Source of the DNA: Seiridium cupressi
Lineage: Eukaryota > Ascomycota > Sordariomycetes > Amphisphaeriales > Sporocadaceae
Length of the DNA: 64,000 nucleotides
Assembly (NCBI GenBank): GCA_036674765.1
Contig: JARVKI010000057.1
Coordinates: 62,001 to 126,000, forward strand
Direction: 5' to 3'
Positions 21,790 through 32,758 of this stretch are shown here, in pieces. The stretch's first letter is position 1. Each line of letters opens with the position of its first letter. A model generated the notes under the pieces. That model did not search any database. It worked only from the letters and a program-made list of their open reading frames with translations, and was not told the DNA's origin. A program made the translations under genes and the position numbers.

Positions 21790-23705
21790 CGTGCGATCTA
21801 CGTGTAGAGTTCTCGTGATACAGTAGCCGGTGGTAATGAATCATGAGAACCGGGCAAGCCGGCATAAAAGGTGTCTCTGGAGCTATCAAAGCTGTCAAGG
21901 CAAGCGATGGATCACTCGCGGCCTAAGGTAGTCTAGAAGACTGAGCTTCACTCCAAAAGAGTCTGTTCTAGCAAACCCTGAGTGCGGTCGCTCGAGCTCC
22001 AAGTCGTACGTGAGGATTTCGGCGATAGTTTGGTGATATCTTTCGTGGCTCCAGTATGGTTCGATGCGTAGAAGACAGAAGTATATTCTAATTACGCCAC
22101 TAGGAGGTGGAATTGCTTGGTTTATGGCTAATATGAGATTCGAGTTGATTGTCACAACAGTGCGGTGTGTTATAGGCCAAATGCCACAAGCGTGACGATC
22201 TATCTGAATATGAACAACTGGCACCATACATTCTATATGGCATATTGAGATTGTGAGACCCCGCGCGATGGAGTGAAGCAACTTCCACCATTCACACTCG
22301 GAGTATGTTTACGCAACAGTGGCTCTTTCTGCCAACTTAGGACACCTTCTAAACATAGAATGGACCAAACAGCAAATCAGATATTCAATGATCGAGACGC
22401 GCAGAGTATCGCGTGCTACATGGATGTCATCCGAATGATGTTTGAAACTATTCAGAGCCAACGAGTCGGAGAATGCATATTCATGGAACGTGCACCAAAT
22501 CGAGAGCAGTGCGCAGAGGAGACTGCATCGATGAGGCAAGAGAGGTATAAGAATATGAAACACCCCACCACACGTCACTGTTGGTCGCATCAATGCAGAC
22601 TTCAGGTCCGAGAGTCGGGACCCGGTGCGGCTCTGGTCGGGAGTGCGAGTCGAAAACGTGGGTTTTGTCGGGGTTCAAGATCGCCTAATCTAGCCCGAGA
22701 CGCGGCCAAAGATTGGACGCCACGACCCGTCGTCACACGCGATAAAGGGTGAGAGTTATCGCACGCGTCTTTGAGGGGTTAGCGACATTCACCCTTCATT
22801 ACCGGGCTCCATCTTTTCATGTGGAATCACGACGACCGCCTGGTGTGTGCTCCCTCTGCTTCATGTGGAAGAAGTCAAGCCAGGGTAGCGGCCGGTGCCG
22901 AGGCCTGGAAGATATCGGGCTCTAATCCGCACTTGACCGCACGATGAGGAATCGCTCGCCAAGGCGTGCTGTCAGGTCGTTTCCATTTCGATCTAGTCTC
23001 CGCAAACGAGGTATCATTCCTTCGTAGGATGTATTTGAGTCTTCAAAAATTGGGAAAGCGACATAACACTCGAAAGTTGCATAGCTGAGTGCTAGGAGCG
23101 GCTGTTTATTAATAAGTGGTGAATACAATAACTATTGAGCAGCATGAAAACAGCGTACAGTGGCTAGCTGCCAGCTACGTGAGGAATCAGAGGCCGGTGC
23201 CACTGGCTAGGTACCTAGGTACATATTGTAAACCCCACTACATAGAAGGATCGGTTTAACTTAGCACACTGAGAATCGTGGCCTGCTGAATAATGCGGGG
23301 TGCGGTTCTCCAATTCGGCCCGCAACCGCCTCATTTGTATGCAAGATTTGGAATCTGCCGTATCTCGGGCACAGTCTAGTGTCTGATGTTATCAGATTTG
23401 CTTGAATCGCCTCGCAAAACTAGTTTACCAAACCCTCAGTTGCCCTATCCACCTCGACCGTGTTCAGTCTTTGTCATCCTTGACTACCTCGAATATTCCA
23501 CTACCGCTGTTGCTTTCGCATAGAATATAGAACGCCTGCCTTTACCTCCCCCAAACCTCGAGCAGCCGTCAAACTGTTTTCCTCAACTTTCAGACGTACA
23601 CTTCGCGCCGGCGCATCAGGAATCTCAGTCGCCGCCTTCACCACGGTCGGATTCCAACTAAAACCAGGACACACAACCTCGATCCCCAAGATCTCCGCAA
23701 GAGAA
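21790..23705. other. Intergenic with open 5' extension before thioredoxin reductase
   Basis: 1.9 kb. The frame at 22273-22752 has no recognisable domain. The last ~200 bases (from about 23500) form an ATG-less open frame continuous with the thioredoxin reductase start; see findings. Confidence 0.4.
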
Positions 23706-24849
23706 ATGCATAGCAAGGTCGTCATCATCGGCTCTGGGCCCGCCGCCCACACGGCCGCCGTGTACCTGGCGCGTGCCGAGCTGAAGCCCGTCTTGTACGA
23801 GGGTTTCATGGCCAACGGCATTGCTGCTGGTGGTCAGCTCACTACCACCACCGATATCGAGAACTTCCCTGGTTTCCCCAAGGGCATCATGGGTGGAGAG
23901 TTGATGGTGCGTCGCTTCCTACGAGCTTGCTCCGCTCGAATATCTTTCTGTCCCGTTTTTACGACGGCCAGGTACTAACAGGCGTGTCGTTGACAGGACA
24001 ATATGAGGGCACAATCCGAGCGATTCGGTACTCAGATCATCTCAGAGACTGTTGCCAAGCTAGACCTGTCTTCGCGGCCCTTCAAATACGAGACCGAATG
24101 GGCGCCCGGCACTGTCCACACCGCCGACTCGGTTATCCTGGCTACTGGCGCATCTGCGAAGAGACTGGGACTTGCAGGTGAGGAGAAGTACTGGCAGAAC
24201 GGCATCAGCGCTTGCGCTGTGTGTGACGGAGCTGTGCCTATCTTCCGAAACAAACCTCTGGTTGTCATTGGTGGTGGAGACAGCGCTGCCGAAGAGGCTA
24301 CCTTCCTCACGAAATACGGCAGCCATGTTACCGTGCTAGTTCGGAGAGACCAGTTGAGAGCCAGCAGCATTATGGCTCAGCGACTGCTCGCCCACCCCAA
24401 GGTCACAGTTCGGTTCAACACCCAAGGTGTCGAGGTCAAGGGTGACGACAAGGGCCTGATGAGCCACATGGTTATCAAGAACAGCAAGACTGGGGAGGAG
24501 GAGACAATTGAGGCCAACGGCCTCTTCTACGCCGTGGGCCACGACCCGGCTACCAGCCTCGTCAAGGGCCAACTGGATGTTGATGCTGAGGGCTACGTTC
24601 TCACGAAGCCCGGTACACCACTAACCAGTGTTGAGGGCGTGTTCGCAGCTGGTGATGTGCAAGACAAGAGGTATAGACAAGCTATCACCAGTGCAGGTAA
24701 GCTCCTACTCGAGACATTCTAGCTTCAAAGGAGGTGCTTTTACTAACTGATCGGTAGGTTCTGGATGCATGGCTGCTATGGATGCTGAAAAGTTCCTGGC
24801 TGAGCAGGAGGTTGATGATCGGGAAGGTGCTGCCAAGGGCAGCCTATAA
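23706..24849 (+). CDS. TRR1: Thioredoxin reductase (NADPH), low-molecular-weight type
   Basis: Three exons, 23706..23906, 23997..24696 and 24758..24849, give 330 residues, normal for fungal Trr1. The FAD motif [20 protein letters not shown] starts near residue 7. The redox motif CAVC is at Cys140 and Cys143. The NADPH-binding motif is [13 protein letters not shown], and the second FAD motif is [16 protein letters not shown]. The final exon supplies [14 protein letters not shown]. The enzyme uses NADPH to reduce oxidised thioredoxin, supporting ribonucleotide reduction and oxidative-stress defence. The only in-frame ATG near the conserved start is at 23706, but the frame stays open for about 65 codons upstream with a presequence-like composition. 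The stop of the unspliced exon 2 at 24720 lies in the intron. Confidence 0.96.
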
Positions 24850-25263
24850 AAAAAGTGGCTGTTGAGCGCGTTGCATTATCATATCATAGAAGCTTGAGTC
24901 GTCACACATGACTGGCCGTTGGAAGCGTTAGACTTGCATTGCATAGACAAATACCAAAACCGTTAAAGAACATCTTGGATCTGCACATGGCAAGCGCTGT
25001 CAAGTTGCTTTTGGTTTCAAAAGCAAGTTCCGGCTTGCCCTCTTATGCCTGACACCCCGTTTGTATGTACATGCTCCGACAATAGCCTATCCCTGTCAAC
25101 CCGACTTGGAATCGCTCCCATTGGTCTCTGCAATGGCTTATCATACATGCCGGTCTGCAACTGCCACGATAGCTGTGTAATAAACTCCAGCGCCTGACTA
25201 TTCTTGGCTTGGCAGCATCAACGCTGTTTGCTCCCCTACTACCCCGGGCCCACCAGCAACACG
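24850..25263. other. Intergenic, no gene seen
   Basis: Upstream region of the small Ser/Tyr/Gly-rich gene; it ends in a TATA element annotated separately. Confidence 0.4.
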
Positions 25264-25270
25264 TATAAAA
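25264..25270 (+). promoter_or_regulatory. TATA box
   Basis: TATAAAA lies 135 bases upstream of the ATG at 25405, a plausible distance for a fungal core promoter followed by a leader of about 100 bases. Inferred from sequence only. Confidence 0.45.
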
Positions 25271-25404
25271 AGCCTACAAAGGGTTCAGATGCAGTCTCAA
25301 TCAAACAAACTTTCTACTTCACCAGCCCCCTCACTTCTTTCTGTCCACAATCCAGGCTTGCGCAACACTATTTCGGAGCACATTGGCAGTCTACCAAAGT
25401 CAAG

Positions 25405-25776
25405 ATGTCAGACAAGGGATACAGCTACAAGTCCTCTGGCACCAACAACCAGGTCCGTATTTGATGCCTGGTCACTTGGAGAGTTAAACTAACCCGAGGA
25501 TTAGGGCAACCACTATTGCGCCCGCGACTACGGCAGTAGTGCGTCCAACTCGAACTCGTACCATTACTCCAACACGTCAGTTCTGGACACCTCATTCTCC
25601 GGGTTCTTGCTGCTTGGCTTACACACGTGATTAGCGACGGCTCTTACTACTATTCCAACCCCAATGGTAGCACCTACTACAACGATGGCCAGGGTAGCTC
25701 GACCTACACCTCATCCGGCCGCCAAAGCTCCTCTTCTGGCGGCCAGAGCTCCTCTTCTGGCTATGGCAAGAAGTGA
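25405..25776 (+). CDS. Small conserved Ser/Tyr/Gly-rich protein
   Basis: Three exons, 25405..25452, 25505..25575 and 25635..25776, give 86 residues. The protein is rich in Ser, Tyr, Gly and Asn and has no hydrophobic segment. It starts MSDKGYSYKSSGTNNQ, continues GNHYCARDYGSS and SYYYSNPNGSTYYN, and ends with a short duplicated SSSSG unit and a KK tail. I recognise this as a small conserved protein of filamentous ascomycetes but know of no assigned function. Both introns are about 55 bases and removal gives an unbroken frame. Composition suggests an intrinsically disordered or low-complexity protein, possibly self-associating; that is inference. A TATA box upstream suggests strong or regulated expression. 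Confidence 0.75.
25725..25764 (+). repeat. Coding tandem duplication (about 18 bases, two copies)
   Basis: The segment ggcgccagagctcctcttct recurs in slightly altered form, encoding two copies of Q-S-S-S-S-G-G/Y in the C-terminus of the small Ser-rich protein. It looks like a recent in-frame slippage product. Confidence 0.5.
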
Positions 25777-26550
25777 ATATACTGCTCAACAGTTGACATG
25801 TTCCTGCGAGGTCAAGGTTTGACTGGAACTGTCAAGGACCTCGCAGTAAAGCTGGGGATTGACATGATATACTCAAACCAATTCTGAGAATACATGATTA
25901 CGGCTGACCTTGACACTCTTACTCGTATGCCTAAATGCAAGGTTCTAGTTAGTCACTAATCCAGCTCATGCCTAAACACAACTCGACCACAATGCTATTC
26001 TTCTGATATTGAACCATTGTTTTAGCATACCGATCCAGAAAGGTATGTTTCGGCTACAATAGTGCCTTCCTTGGGAAGATAGGCCAAGTGAGGTCATCAG
26101 CAATCGGGATCGAATAGCGTCACGAATATCAGATCTGCCCAAGGCTTACGCTGTGACTGACTAAACCTAGTAATTTTCGCACTGCCGCCACCTCGCAAAA
26201 AATTGTATGCTCTTGCCTATGTACTATATACAGTAACCATATTATTGGAAATTCATTAGGTTGGGTGAAAAATATCCTACAGGATAACTGAGCTGAGATA
26301 CTCCCCCGCCTTCAATCCCTGCAGCTCAAAAATACCTATTAAGCATGCCTTTGCATCACCTTGCATCAAGGGTTTCCCCATGTCGGCCCAAACATGTCGC
26401 ATAAAACCTCACAGCTGCAGTTGATGCCCTAGCAATCACCCTTAGATGAGGTAGATATGATTGGAGATATCTTATAGGGTACCTCGTATAGCGTCACCTC
26501 GCCCAAGCAAATACGATCTTCCGCAGTGACGCAACGTCCCCTTGGCGCAA
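25777..26550. other. Convergent intergenic region
   Basis: 3' regions of two convergent genes; no gene is seen. Confidence 0.45.
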
Positions 26551-26937
26551 TCATCGCGACTGTTTCGCCGCCGTCGCTTTTACAGCCTTGTCAAAGTGTT
26601 GCCAGGCGAATGAGCCGCTAATGAAAGGTAGCAAGGCCCATTTCCACCAAAGTGGGCTGAGAAATGGCACGCCGTGCTTGCGGAGCTTGGTGGCCGCGAA
26701 CAAGACGGTCTCGACGCTGTGGATCCCGAACAAGATGTAGAATATGCCATTCTGCGCTCGAATGGCATTGGCCAGGGCATTCGGCCGCCCTTCGAGCAAG
26801 TAGTCATAGATTGGAGACCCGGGCGCGATGACCTCCTTCCGAGACGACAGTAGCATCACGATGGCAGCGATGGAAAGGCTCACGCAGCGACCGCGCGAGG
26901 GCAGCGGGAAAGTGCGAATTTGAACTGGCGCGCTCAT
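26551..26937 (-). CDS. Small integral membrane protein, TMEM254/DUF4499-like
   Basis: Single exon of 128 residues starting at the ATG at 26937. Three hydrophobic segments can be seen: about residues 20-31, 62-82 (GIFYILFGIHSVETVLFAATKL) and 98-110 (ALLPFISGSFAW). The arrangement, with an IHxxE-type motif in the second span, recalls small TMEM254/DUF4499 membrane proteins of fungi. Function and organelle are unknown. The C-terminus is basic (KAVKATAAKQSR). The family name is from memory and moderate; the membrane prediction is firm. Confidence 0.7.
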   Translation of the reverse strand: MSAPVQIRTFPLPSRGRCVSLSIAAIVMLLSSRKEVIAPGSPIYDYLLEGRPNALANAIRAQNGIFYILFGIHSVETVLFAATKLRKHGVPFLSPLWWKWALLPFISGSFAWQHFDKAVKATAAKQSR

Positions 26938-27875
26938 CTTGACCCAGGTGCGGATGTGCGCTTATATATAAATTTGCAAGTAAATCCTAAGATGTAGAGT
27001 ATCTTGGTGTCTTCGTGCGACCGTCGGAAGTACGGCGTAAAGGTCAGCCGCAAGGAACGCCTTAATGTGTCCCCGAAGAGGGCGGCACAGCATCCGGACG
27101 CTAAGGTTAACGATGTCCAAAAATCCGAACCGGGTTCAACCAGTCGGTGGTAATTCATGTCTACTGACTTTTTCCCCCCAAAAGTCTAGATATTACCACA
27201 ACAACAACAACAACAACAACACCACCAGCAGTACTACAACATTCTTGCTGGTCTATAGAGGTGCTGTCGCATGAGGCGCGGCAGGGAATGTACAACAGCT
27301 CTGAATGCTGTGCCTTACTATATCATTGACAGGAAAGCGGGGCCTACACAAGAACTAATTGCAGCGTGCTTTTGAACTGAACAGTCTATGTGGATCAATC
27401 TCAACAATGCTGACTATGGATCGCGAAGATATTATTAGCTAACATGGTTACGTCCGATTACAGGTAGCGGGCAGCCTATAAGCATCCTCAAGGGGGCTTG
27501 CATTGGCTGGAGTTGCGGGAGCGCTGCTACCCCTCAACTGGATCTGATCTCTCCCCAGTATCTCACCTTATCTGCATGTCTGCTTGGTTGGTGTCCGCAA
27601 TTAACCCTCGACATGTACACCTTATTAGGAATGTCCAACCGTTGCTTGATATAAGGCAGCAGGTACAATTACTATAGCCAATTACGTTTTGAGATCGACG
27701 TGCCGGCAGATATTAGTTGTCGCTGCGCATCCGACAACAGCCCGAACTCGGGCGGCTTTCCGGCTCCGGTTCACAGCTATGAATCCCCTCTGTTCCCGGC
27801 CACATTTTGAATAGGATTGGCTTATCATGCGCTCCTCATCTCTGTCATCCACACCGAAGAGTAAATTATTTCAAA
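26938..27875. other. Divergent intergenic region
   Basis: Between the minus-strand membrane protein and the plus-strand ACC deaminase gene. It contains a short CAA microsatellite; no gene is seen. Confidence 0.45.
27199..27221 (+). repeat. (CAA)n microsatellite
   Basis: Seven perfect CAA units followed by imperfect ones, outside any predicted CDS. Confidence 0.85.
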
Positions 27876-29124
27876 ATGGCCGAAGTCAAGTTGCCAGAAC
27901 CTTTCGCCAGCATACCCAGAGAATCTTTTCTGTTCGGGCCTTCGCCAATACAGCACTTACCTCGTATATCTAAGGCCTTGGGAGGGAAAGTGCAGGTGTA
28001 TGCAAAGCGCGAGGATTGCAACTCCGGTTTGGCATATGGCGGAAACAAGACCCGAAAGCTTGAGTACGCAATCCTTCATCTCGCACATTGAAACATGATC
28101 AAAATAATGACATTCGATAGATACCTAGCCTCGGAGGCTTTAGCGGAAGGATGTGATACTCTTGTTAGCATCGGTGGCGTGCAGTCCAACCACACCCGTC
28201 AAGTGGCCGCCGTCGCCACCAAGTTGGGGCTGAAGAGTGCACTGGTCCAGGAACATTGGGTTGACTGGGAGGATCCGGGATATACCAAAGTCGGCAACAT
28301 CCAGCTCTCACGAGTCATGGGTGCTGACTCCCGGCTAGACCCGTCCACATTTGGTATCGAGCATGTAAGCATCCTTTGGGCCCTTTCTTGCTTCGGGCCT
28401 GTTCCTAGGATACATTGAGCATATTGAGGGATAAACATCCTCAAGATCCCTATCAGAATTCCCTAGAATTCGCTCGCAAGGACAATGACTAACAGCGGTT
28501 TGATTATAGAAAGATACTCTCAAGAACCTCAAGAAGGAGCTGGCCGATGCTGGCCGCAAGCCATACTATATCCCTGCGGGAGCTTCAGATCATCCGTTGG
28601 GCGGACTGGGCTTTGCAAGATGGGCTTTCGAAGTTGAGCAGCAGGAGAAAGCCTTGGGCGTGTTTTTCGACACCATTATCGTGTGCGCCGTCACTGGCTC
28701 GACCATGGCAGGTATTGTAGCCGGCTTCAAGCTGGCCGAAAAGCTCGGCTCGCAGAAGCGCAAGGTCATTGGCATTGATGCCTCAGCGAAGGTGCAACAG
28801 ACGTTCGATCAAGTCTTGCGTATTGCGAAATTCACTGGTGTCAAGATCGGCCTCAGCGAGGATGAAATCACGGAGAAAGATATTATCCTCGACGATAGAT
28901 ACCATGCCGGAGTTTATGGCATCCCAGATGAGCAGACCATTGAGGCCATCAAGTTCGGTGCTCAGACCGAAGCATTCATCACCGATCCTGTGTACGAGGG
29001 AAAGAGCTTGGCTGGTATGATGGATCTCATCAAGAAGGAAGAGATACCAGCGGGTAGTAACGTGTTATATGCACATCTAGGTGGGCAGTTGGCGCTAAAT
29101 GCCTATTCGTCTATTCAGTCATAA
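27876..29124 (+). CDS. acdS: 1-aminocyclopropane-1-carboxylate (ACC) deaminase
   Basis: Three exons, 27876..28063, 28121..28364 and 28510..29124, give 348 residues. It is a fold-type II PLP enzyme: the PLP lysine is in [11 protein letters not shown] (Lys58), with the Ser of GGVQSNHTR (Ser85). Two positions separate ACC deaminase from D-cysteine desulfhydrase. Here they are Glu307 in DPVYEGKS and Leu334 in AHLGGQLAL, the ACC deaminase residues (E295 and L322 in the bacterial enzyme). It converts ACC to 2-oxobutanoate and ammonia, lowering plant ethylene precursor and releasing nitrogen. The Glu62-Lys61 region is rebuilt across intron 1, whose removal gives [17 protein letters not shown]. No signal peptide, so cytosolic. 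Whether it acts on plant ACC is inference. Confidence 0.92.
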
Positions 29125-29297
29125 TTCAGTCGAATACAATCACACCTAGTCGCATCCATCTCTAATCGTAGGTTCATACGTTGGAACATGTATAAATGAC
29201 CATAATAATTATATTCCCAATATGCTTAACGGTCCTTTACTAACATAAAACAAATGTAAAGACTTTATAGAATATCATTTCACCCTGAGTCTTCAGT

Positions 29298-29627
29298 TCA
29301 CCACCTTTGCCGCTTTCCACACCAGAAAAGGCAAAAAACAAGAAGCAGGCACGCAACAGCTCCGCCTATTATTGCGCCCCATGTCGCGGGGCCTAGATAC
29401 GTCCCAGCACTTCCGTCGATTTGTAGTGACGTCTCGGTGCCATTAGGTGATGCCTCATCGCGTATCAAAAGGCCCGATCGGATCAAGTCGACCACAGCAG
29501 ACCTGGCTGTGACAACATAGTCATGGGAGGTTGGTTTCAGACCATTATAAATATCTGGAATTGGCGCTGCTTGGCCTATTCTCGCGCATAGAATGAGGTT
29601 GAGGATGAAAAGAATGTAAAACAGCAT
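29298..29627 (-). CDS. Small single-pass membrane protein, hypothetical
   Basis: Frame of 109 residues with ATG at 29627. It begins with a hydrophobic signal sequence (about residues 1-20, ending GQAAP), then a polar ectodomain with one N-G-T glycosylation site, then a membrane span (GAIIGGAVACLLLVFCLFW) and a short basic tail (CGKRQRW). This is a coherent type I membrane protein layout, which supports a real gene, but I recognise no family. It lies convergent to and just after the ACC deaminase gene. Function unknown. Confidence 0.45.
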   Translation of the reverse strand: MLFYILFILNLILCARIGQAAPIPDIYNGLKPTSHDYVVTARSAVVDLIRSGLLIRDEASPNGTETSLQIDGSAGTYLGPATWGAIIGGAVACLLLVFCLFWCGKRQRW

Positions 29628-30158
29628 CTTGTCTGATGAAAGTTCAAACTTACTGACTTGATAAGAGCTTTTCTTTTCTTAAGTTGATCAACAACTTAAA
29701 CGATGGAATGTAATTTGACTATGTGACGGGGATTAAAATGAACGTAGATACTCAGCAGTCTTGGGTGAGTCAACGTTTTATAGGCCGAGGAAGCGAAAAG
29801 AGAGGGTTCTAGAATACGACAATGCATTATGAGCCGCATTGTCGCGGACTATGACAAACAGACAACAACGCTTCGTTTCAAGGCTCATGCTGAAGACAAA
29901 GGATCGAGCTTTGTTTGTTTCAGCAGCCTCATCGGCCAAACTTAAGGGGATCTTCATTATCGCACATGAATCTGACTGTTACTTTTTTCTTGCCGGCATG
30001 CTCTTTAGAATTAAGCCTAGAGCCAAGGTAAATCACTATGTAAGGCTTTGTCTCCGAGCTTGTAAAGGCTATTGTCAGTCCAAGATATATAGGCATGGCC
30101 ACAATTGCATTGAGAAATAATCAAACAGCAAGCAAGTATACCCTCCTAAGTCCAGATC
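29628..30158. other. Divergent intergenic region between two small membrane-protein genes
   Basis: AT-rich; the plus-strand frame 29839-30120 has no features. It separates two short divergent genes each coding a single-pass protein. Confidence 0.4.
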
Positions 30159-30458
30159 ATGTTTCTGCCTGCCACTCCCCCGATGTCCACTTCCGACACA
30201 CTGTCGCATGTGGCGGAAAGTTGTGCCACAGATGTGACGGCTTGTTTACATGACCTCGAGACTGAAGCTGGTATCGACCAGTTCGATTTGGAGCTAATGG
30301 TTTTGGTCACCTGCATGGCAGTTGTCATCATCATTGGCGCGTTTCTGGTGTTTCTGGGAATATGTCGCAGAGAATCCAAGTACGGAGCTACTGATCTAGA
30401 AAAGGGGCGGAAATGGGTGCCAGTCAGACGCGACAGAGAGCACATGAAGATGGAGTGA
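30159..30458 (+). CDS. Small single-pass membrane protein, hypothetical
   Basis: Frame of 99 residues from the ATG at 30159 (a second ATG at residue 9). A Cys- and acid-containing N-terminal part is followed by one strong membrane span (about residues 46-68, LMVLVTCMAVVIIIGAFLVFLG) and a basic cytoplasmic tail with RRES and KGRKW. No cleavable signal is evident. I recognise no family. It may be a real lineage-specific gene or a chance frame. Confidence 0.4.
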   Translation: MFLPATPPMSTSDTLSHVAESCATDVTACLHDLETEAGIDQFDLELMVLVTCMAVVIIIGAFLVFLGICRRESKYGATDLEKGRKWVPVRRDREHMKME

Positions 30459-31013
30459 ATATATTGCAAAAGTTATGGTAGATAGCTATGTCACTTTAAA
30501 CATGGGCTGGCGTTCATGACCTCTTTCGGAGAGGACGCAATATAAAACAGTAGTTTGTGCGAATCGGAGTGACATAACAACTGCCACTGCCATTTATGAA
30601 TTATTCGCCCAGTCCGAAGTGTTAACTTTGCCTAATCAAATTGATTATGATGATCCTCTGTACGGTCTTATTATATGAATGTTTCATACGCACTTTCCTT
30701 ATACTCAAATTGTAAGTGGCGTAGAATGCATGACTACTCCCAATCATAGTCAAATACCGATCCAGTGATGACGTGCAAATTTGCCAATGGCATGGAAGAT
30801 CTATGCCGTGTACACCAATTATATTGCTACAGTATACGTCAGCCATATCTTCAACGCTCGGGTAAAGCCCCCGAGCATGAAGTTCTCCGAACGGACGAAG
30901 CGAAGACTCTCTGAGTACCACAATATCAGGACATGTCATTGTATTTGATTCTTAACTGGTCATGCATCATTTGATAAGAGACGGCCGTGCACCTATATGC
31001 GCACTCAATGGAT
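30459..31013. other. Convergent intergenic region
   Basis: AT-rich. The minus-strand frame 30622-30939 (ATG start, 105 codons) shows no recognisable motif and is not supported. Confidence 0.4.
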
Positions 31014-31909
31014 TCAGTAGAAGGGCTCGCCTTCAGCAGCGTCAACGCCCTCCTTGACCACACGTTCAACGGCCGCCTTGGGGTCCTCATCACCATCCAG
31101 CATGTCCAACCAGGAGTTCTTTACGTCCTTGGCGTCCAGCAGCAGCGCTGCCAGCTCGGCGACCGAGGCGCGGCTGCTCGTTCCGCTAGGCTTCTTGAGC
31201 TTGCCAAGCTCAACCTTGCCGGCCGGCTCATCGGTGAGCAGGCCAGGGCGTAGGTTAATGCCGGCAAAGTCGGAACGCTTCTTGCCCTCTGTGTAGAGAA
31301 CCTCGTCGGCAGCCACCTTGGCCTCATAGTAGCGTTGCAGCTTCTCGCGGCCCTTGAGCTGTGACTCCCAGTCGGCGTCCGCGAACCACGATGGTTTCTG
31401 TAAGCGTGAGCCGATGAACGAGACCATTAGGAATTTGGTAATGGAAGGCGTAGCTGCAGACGCGCGGATGAAGTAAGTTGCAGCATCGCGGTCAATTGTA
31501 AAAGTCTGGATTGAAGGAGTTAGTAACAAGACCGCTGAGAAGTACTGGATTCAATTGACACGAACTCTTTCAGGAGCACCTTTGCCTCCGGCACCTGTTC
31601 ATTTAGTTAATACAATGTACCGAACCATGGGAATCACGGAGGGTTCGACTCACCTGCGCTCCAAACGACGTAGTTTGGCTTCACTTCGTCAATGATGCTC
31701 TTTGCCTGCGATTCACTCTTGACCTCCTCTAGGCTCCTGACTAGAACATTCAGCTTCCCGCTTTGGTTTTGCCCAAGTTTCTCCAGGTTTGCGACTTGAT
31801 CTGGGTTGCGGATGATGCTAGTAACGGTCCACGATCGTTTTAGGAGTAGCGGGGTGAGCAGCTGCGCTATCTTTCCACTGCCACCGAGGAGAAGGACGTG
31901 GTTCGACAT
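31014..31909 (-). CDS. NAD(P)-binding Rossmann-fold protein (atypical SDR, YwnB-like)
   Basis: Three exons, complement(join(31014..31505,31566..31594,31654..31909)), give 258 residues. The nucleotide-binding motif VLLLGGSGKIAQLLTPLLLKR opens the protein. A middle segment reads YVVWSAGAGGKGAPERTFTID, which requires a 29-base second exon (9.7 codons) between two introns of about 59 and 60 bases. The C-terminal part has LRPGLLTDEPAGKVELG and a VSVAELA-like RASVAELAALLL segment, as in NAD-dependent epimerase-like fungal proteins. These atypical SDRs often act as reductases or stress-linked NAD(P)H-binding proteins. The substrate is unknown. The start is the ATG at 31909, immediately before the Rossmann motif. 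Confidence 0.88.
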
Positions 31910-32758
31910 GATTGTTCTAGAGTGACTGATTTTCCGGTCAATTGGGTATTCGTTGTTCAATGGTGGATCGAAAAGTTGAATAAATTGCACGATTTGGCTC
32001 GACTACTGTTCTGCTGCATTACTAACCGCTTCTCCAATTACGTCATAACATTGGTACTCCATCAAGGTGTTCCCCGGTGTTACAACACATTCCGCCAGTT
32101 CCGCACCATGGGCTGAGTAACGGCCTAGAATGTCGTGATCGCGGGTCAGTTCGAAAAGAAAATCCAATCAAACTGGACGCAATAGCCGGCCTCCACTTAT
32201 GCAAACGAGTCCTGGCCTCTTGCTCCAGTATGCCAAGCTGGATTTGAACCACTGTAAACACCAAAACTCAGTCATGGAAGTTGATATCGCCACCTTTGAA
32301 GTCGGAATTATGATATGATCATGTGTGGTATGAATCCACTCAGATCGCTTCAACTACTGTGACCTAGATTTTAGTTCATCAGTGCCACTGAGGACCAGTT
32401 ACTGGTAAAGGGAAAGTTCTGTATCTCAACAACCACAAAAGTTGCGAGAAAGACTTCATGAGACACGGTGACCAATTAATCCGAGCCTACCAAACCAGTC
32501 TTCAGTTGAAAATTGTCAATCTAGCTAGTCTCTCATTGTCAAGCAACAACTATTGAGTGCGATGTTGACTTCAGTAATAACACCGCCAAGATCTCGAAAG
32601 ACCATCGCCTTTCACATAACCCCTTACCCCCGAGGTTGTTGTTATGATGATGGGTCCTGTGTTCTTGGGTCGTGACCTTGTTCGGGCATGACAGAGGCTA
32701 CCGATCAGCGCGAAAGCAGCTAGAATTGAGATACTGCCTCTCCTGTACTCACGGCTCG
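31910..32758. other. Intergenic, no gene seen
   Basis: Upstream region of the Rossmann-fold gene and 3' region of NPR2, both on the minus strand. No coding signal is seen. Confidence 0.45.

Noticed and set aside
22273..22752. 159-codon plus-strand frame
   Set aside because: Begins with GTG, has no motif, and codon pattern looks non-coding.
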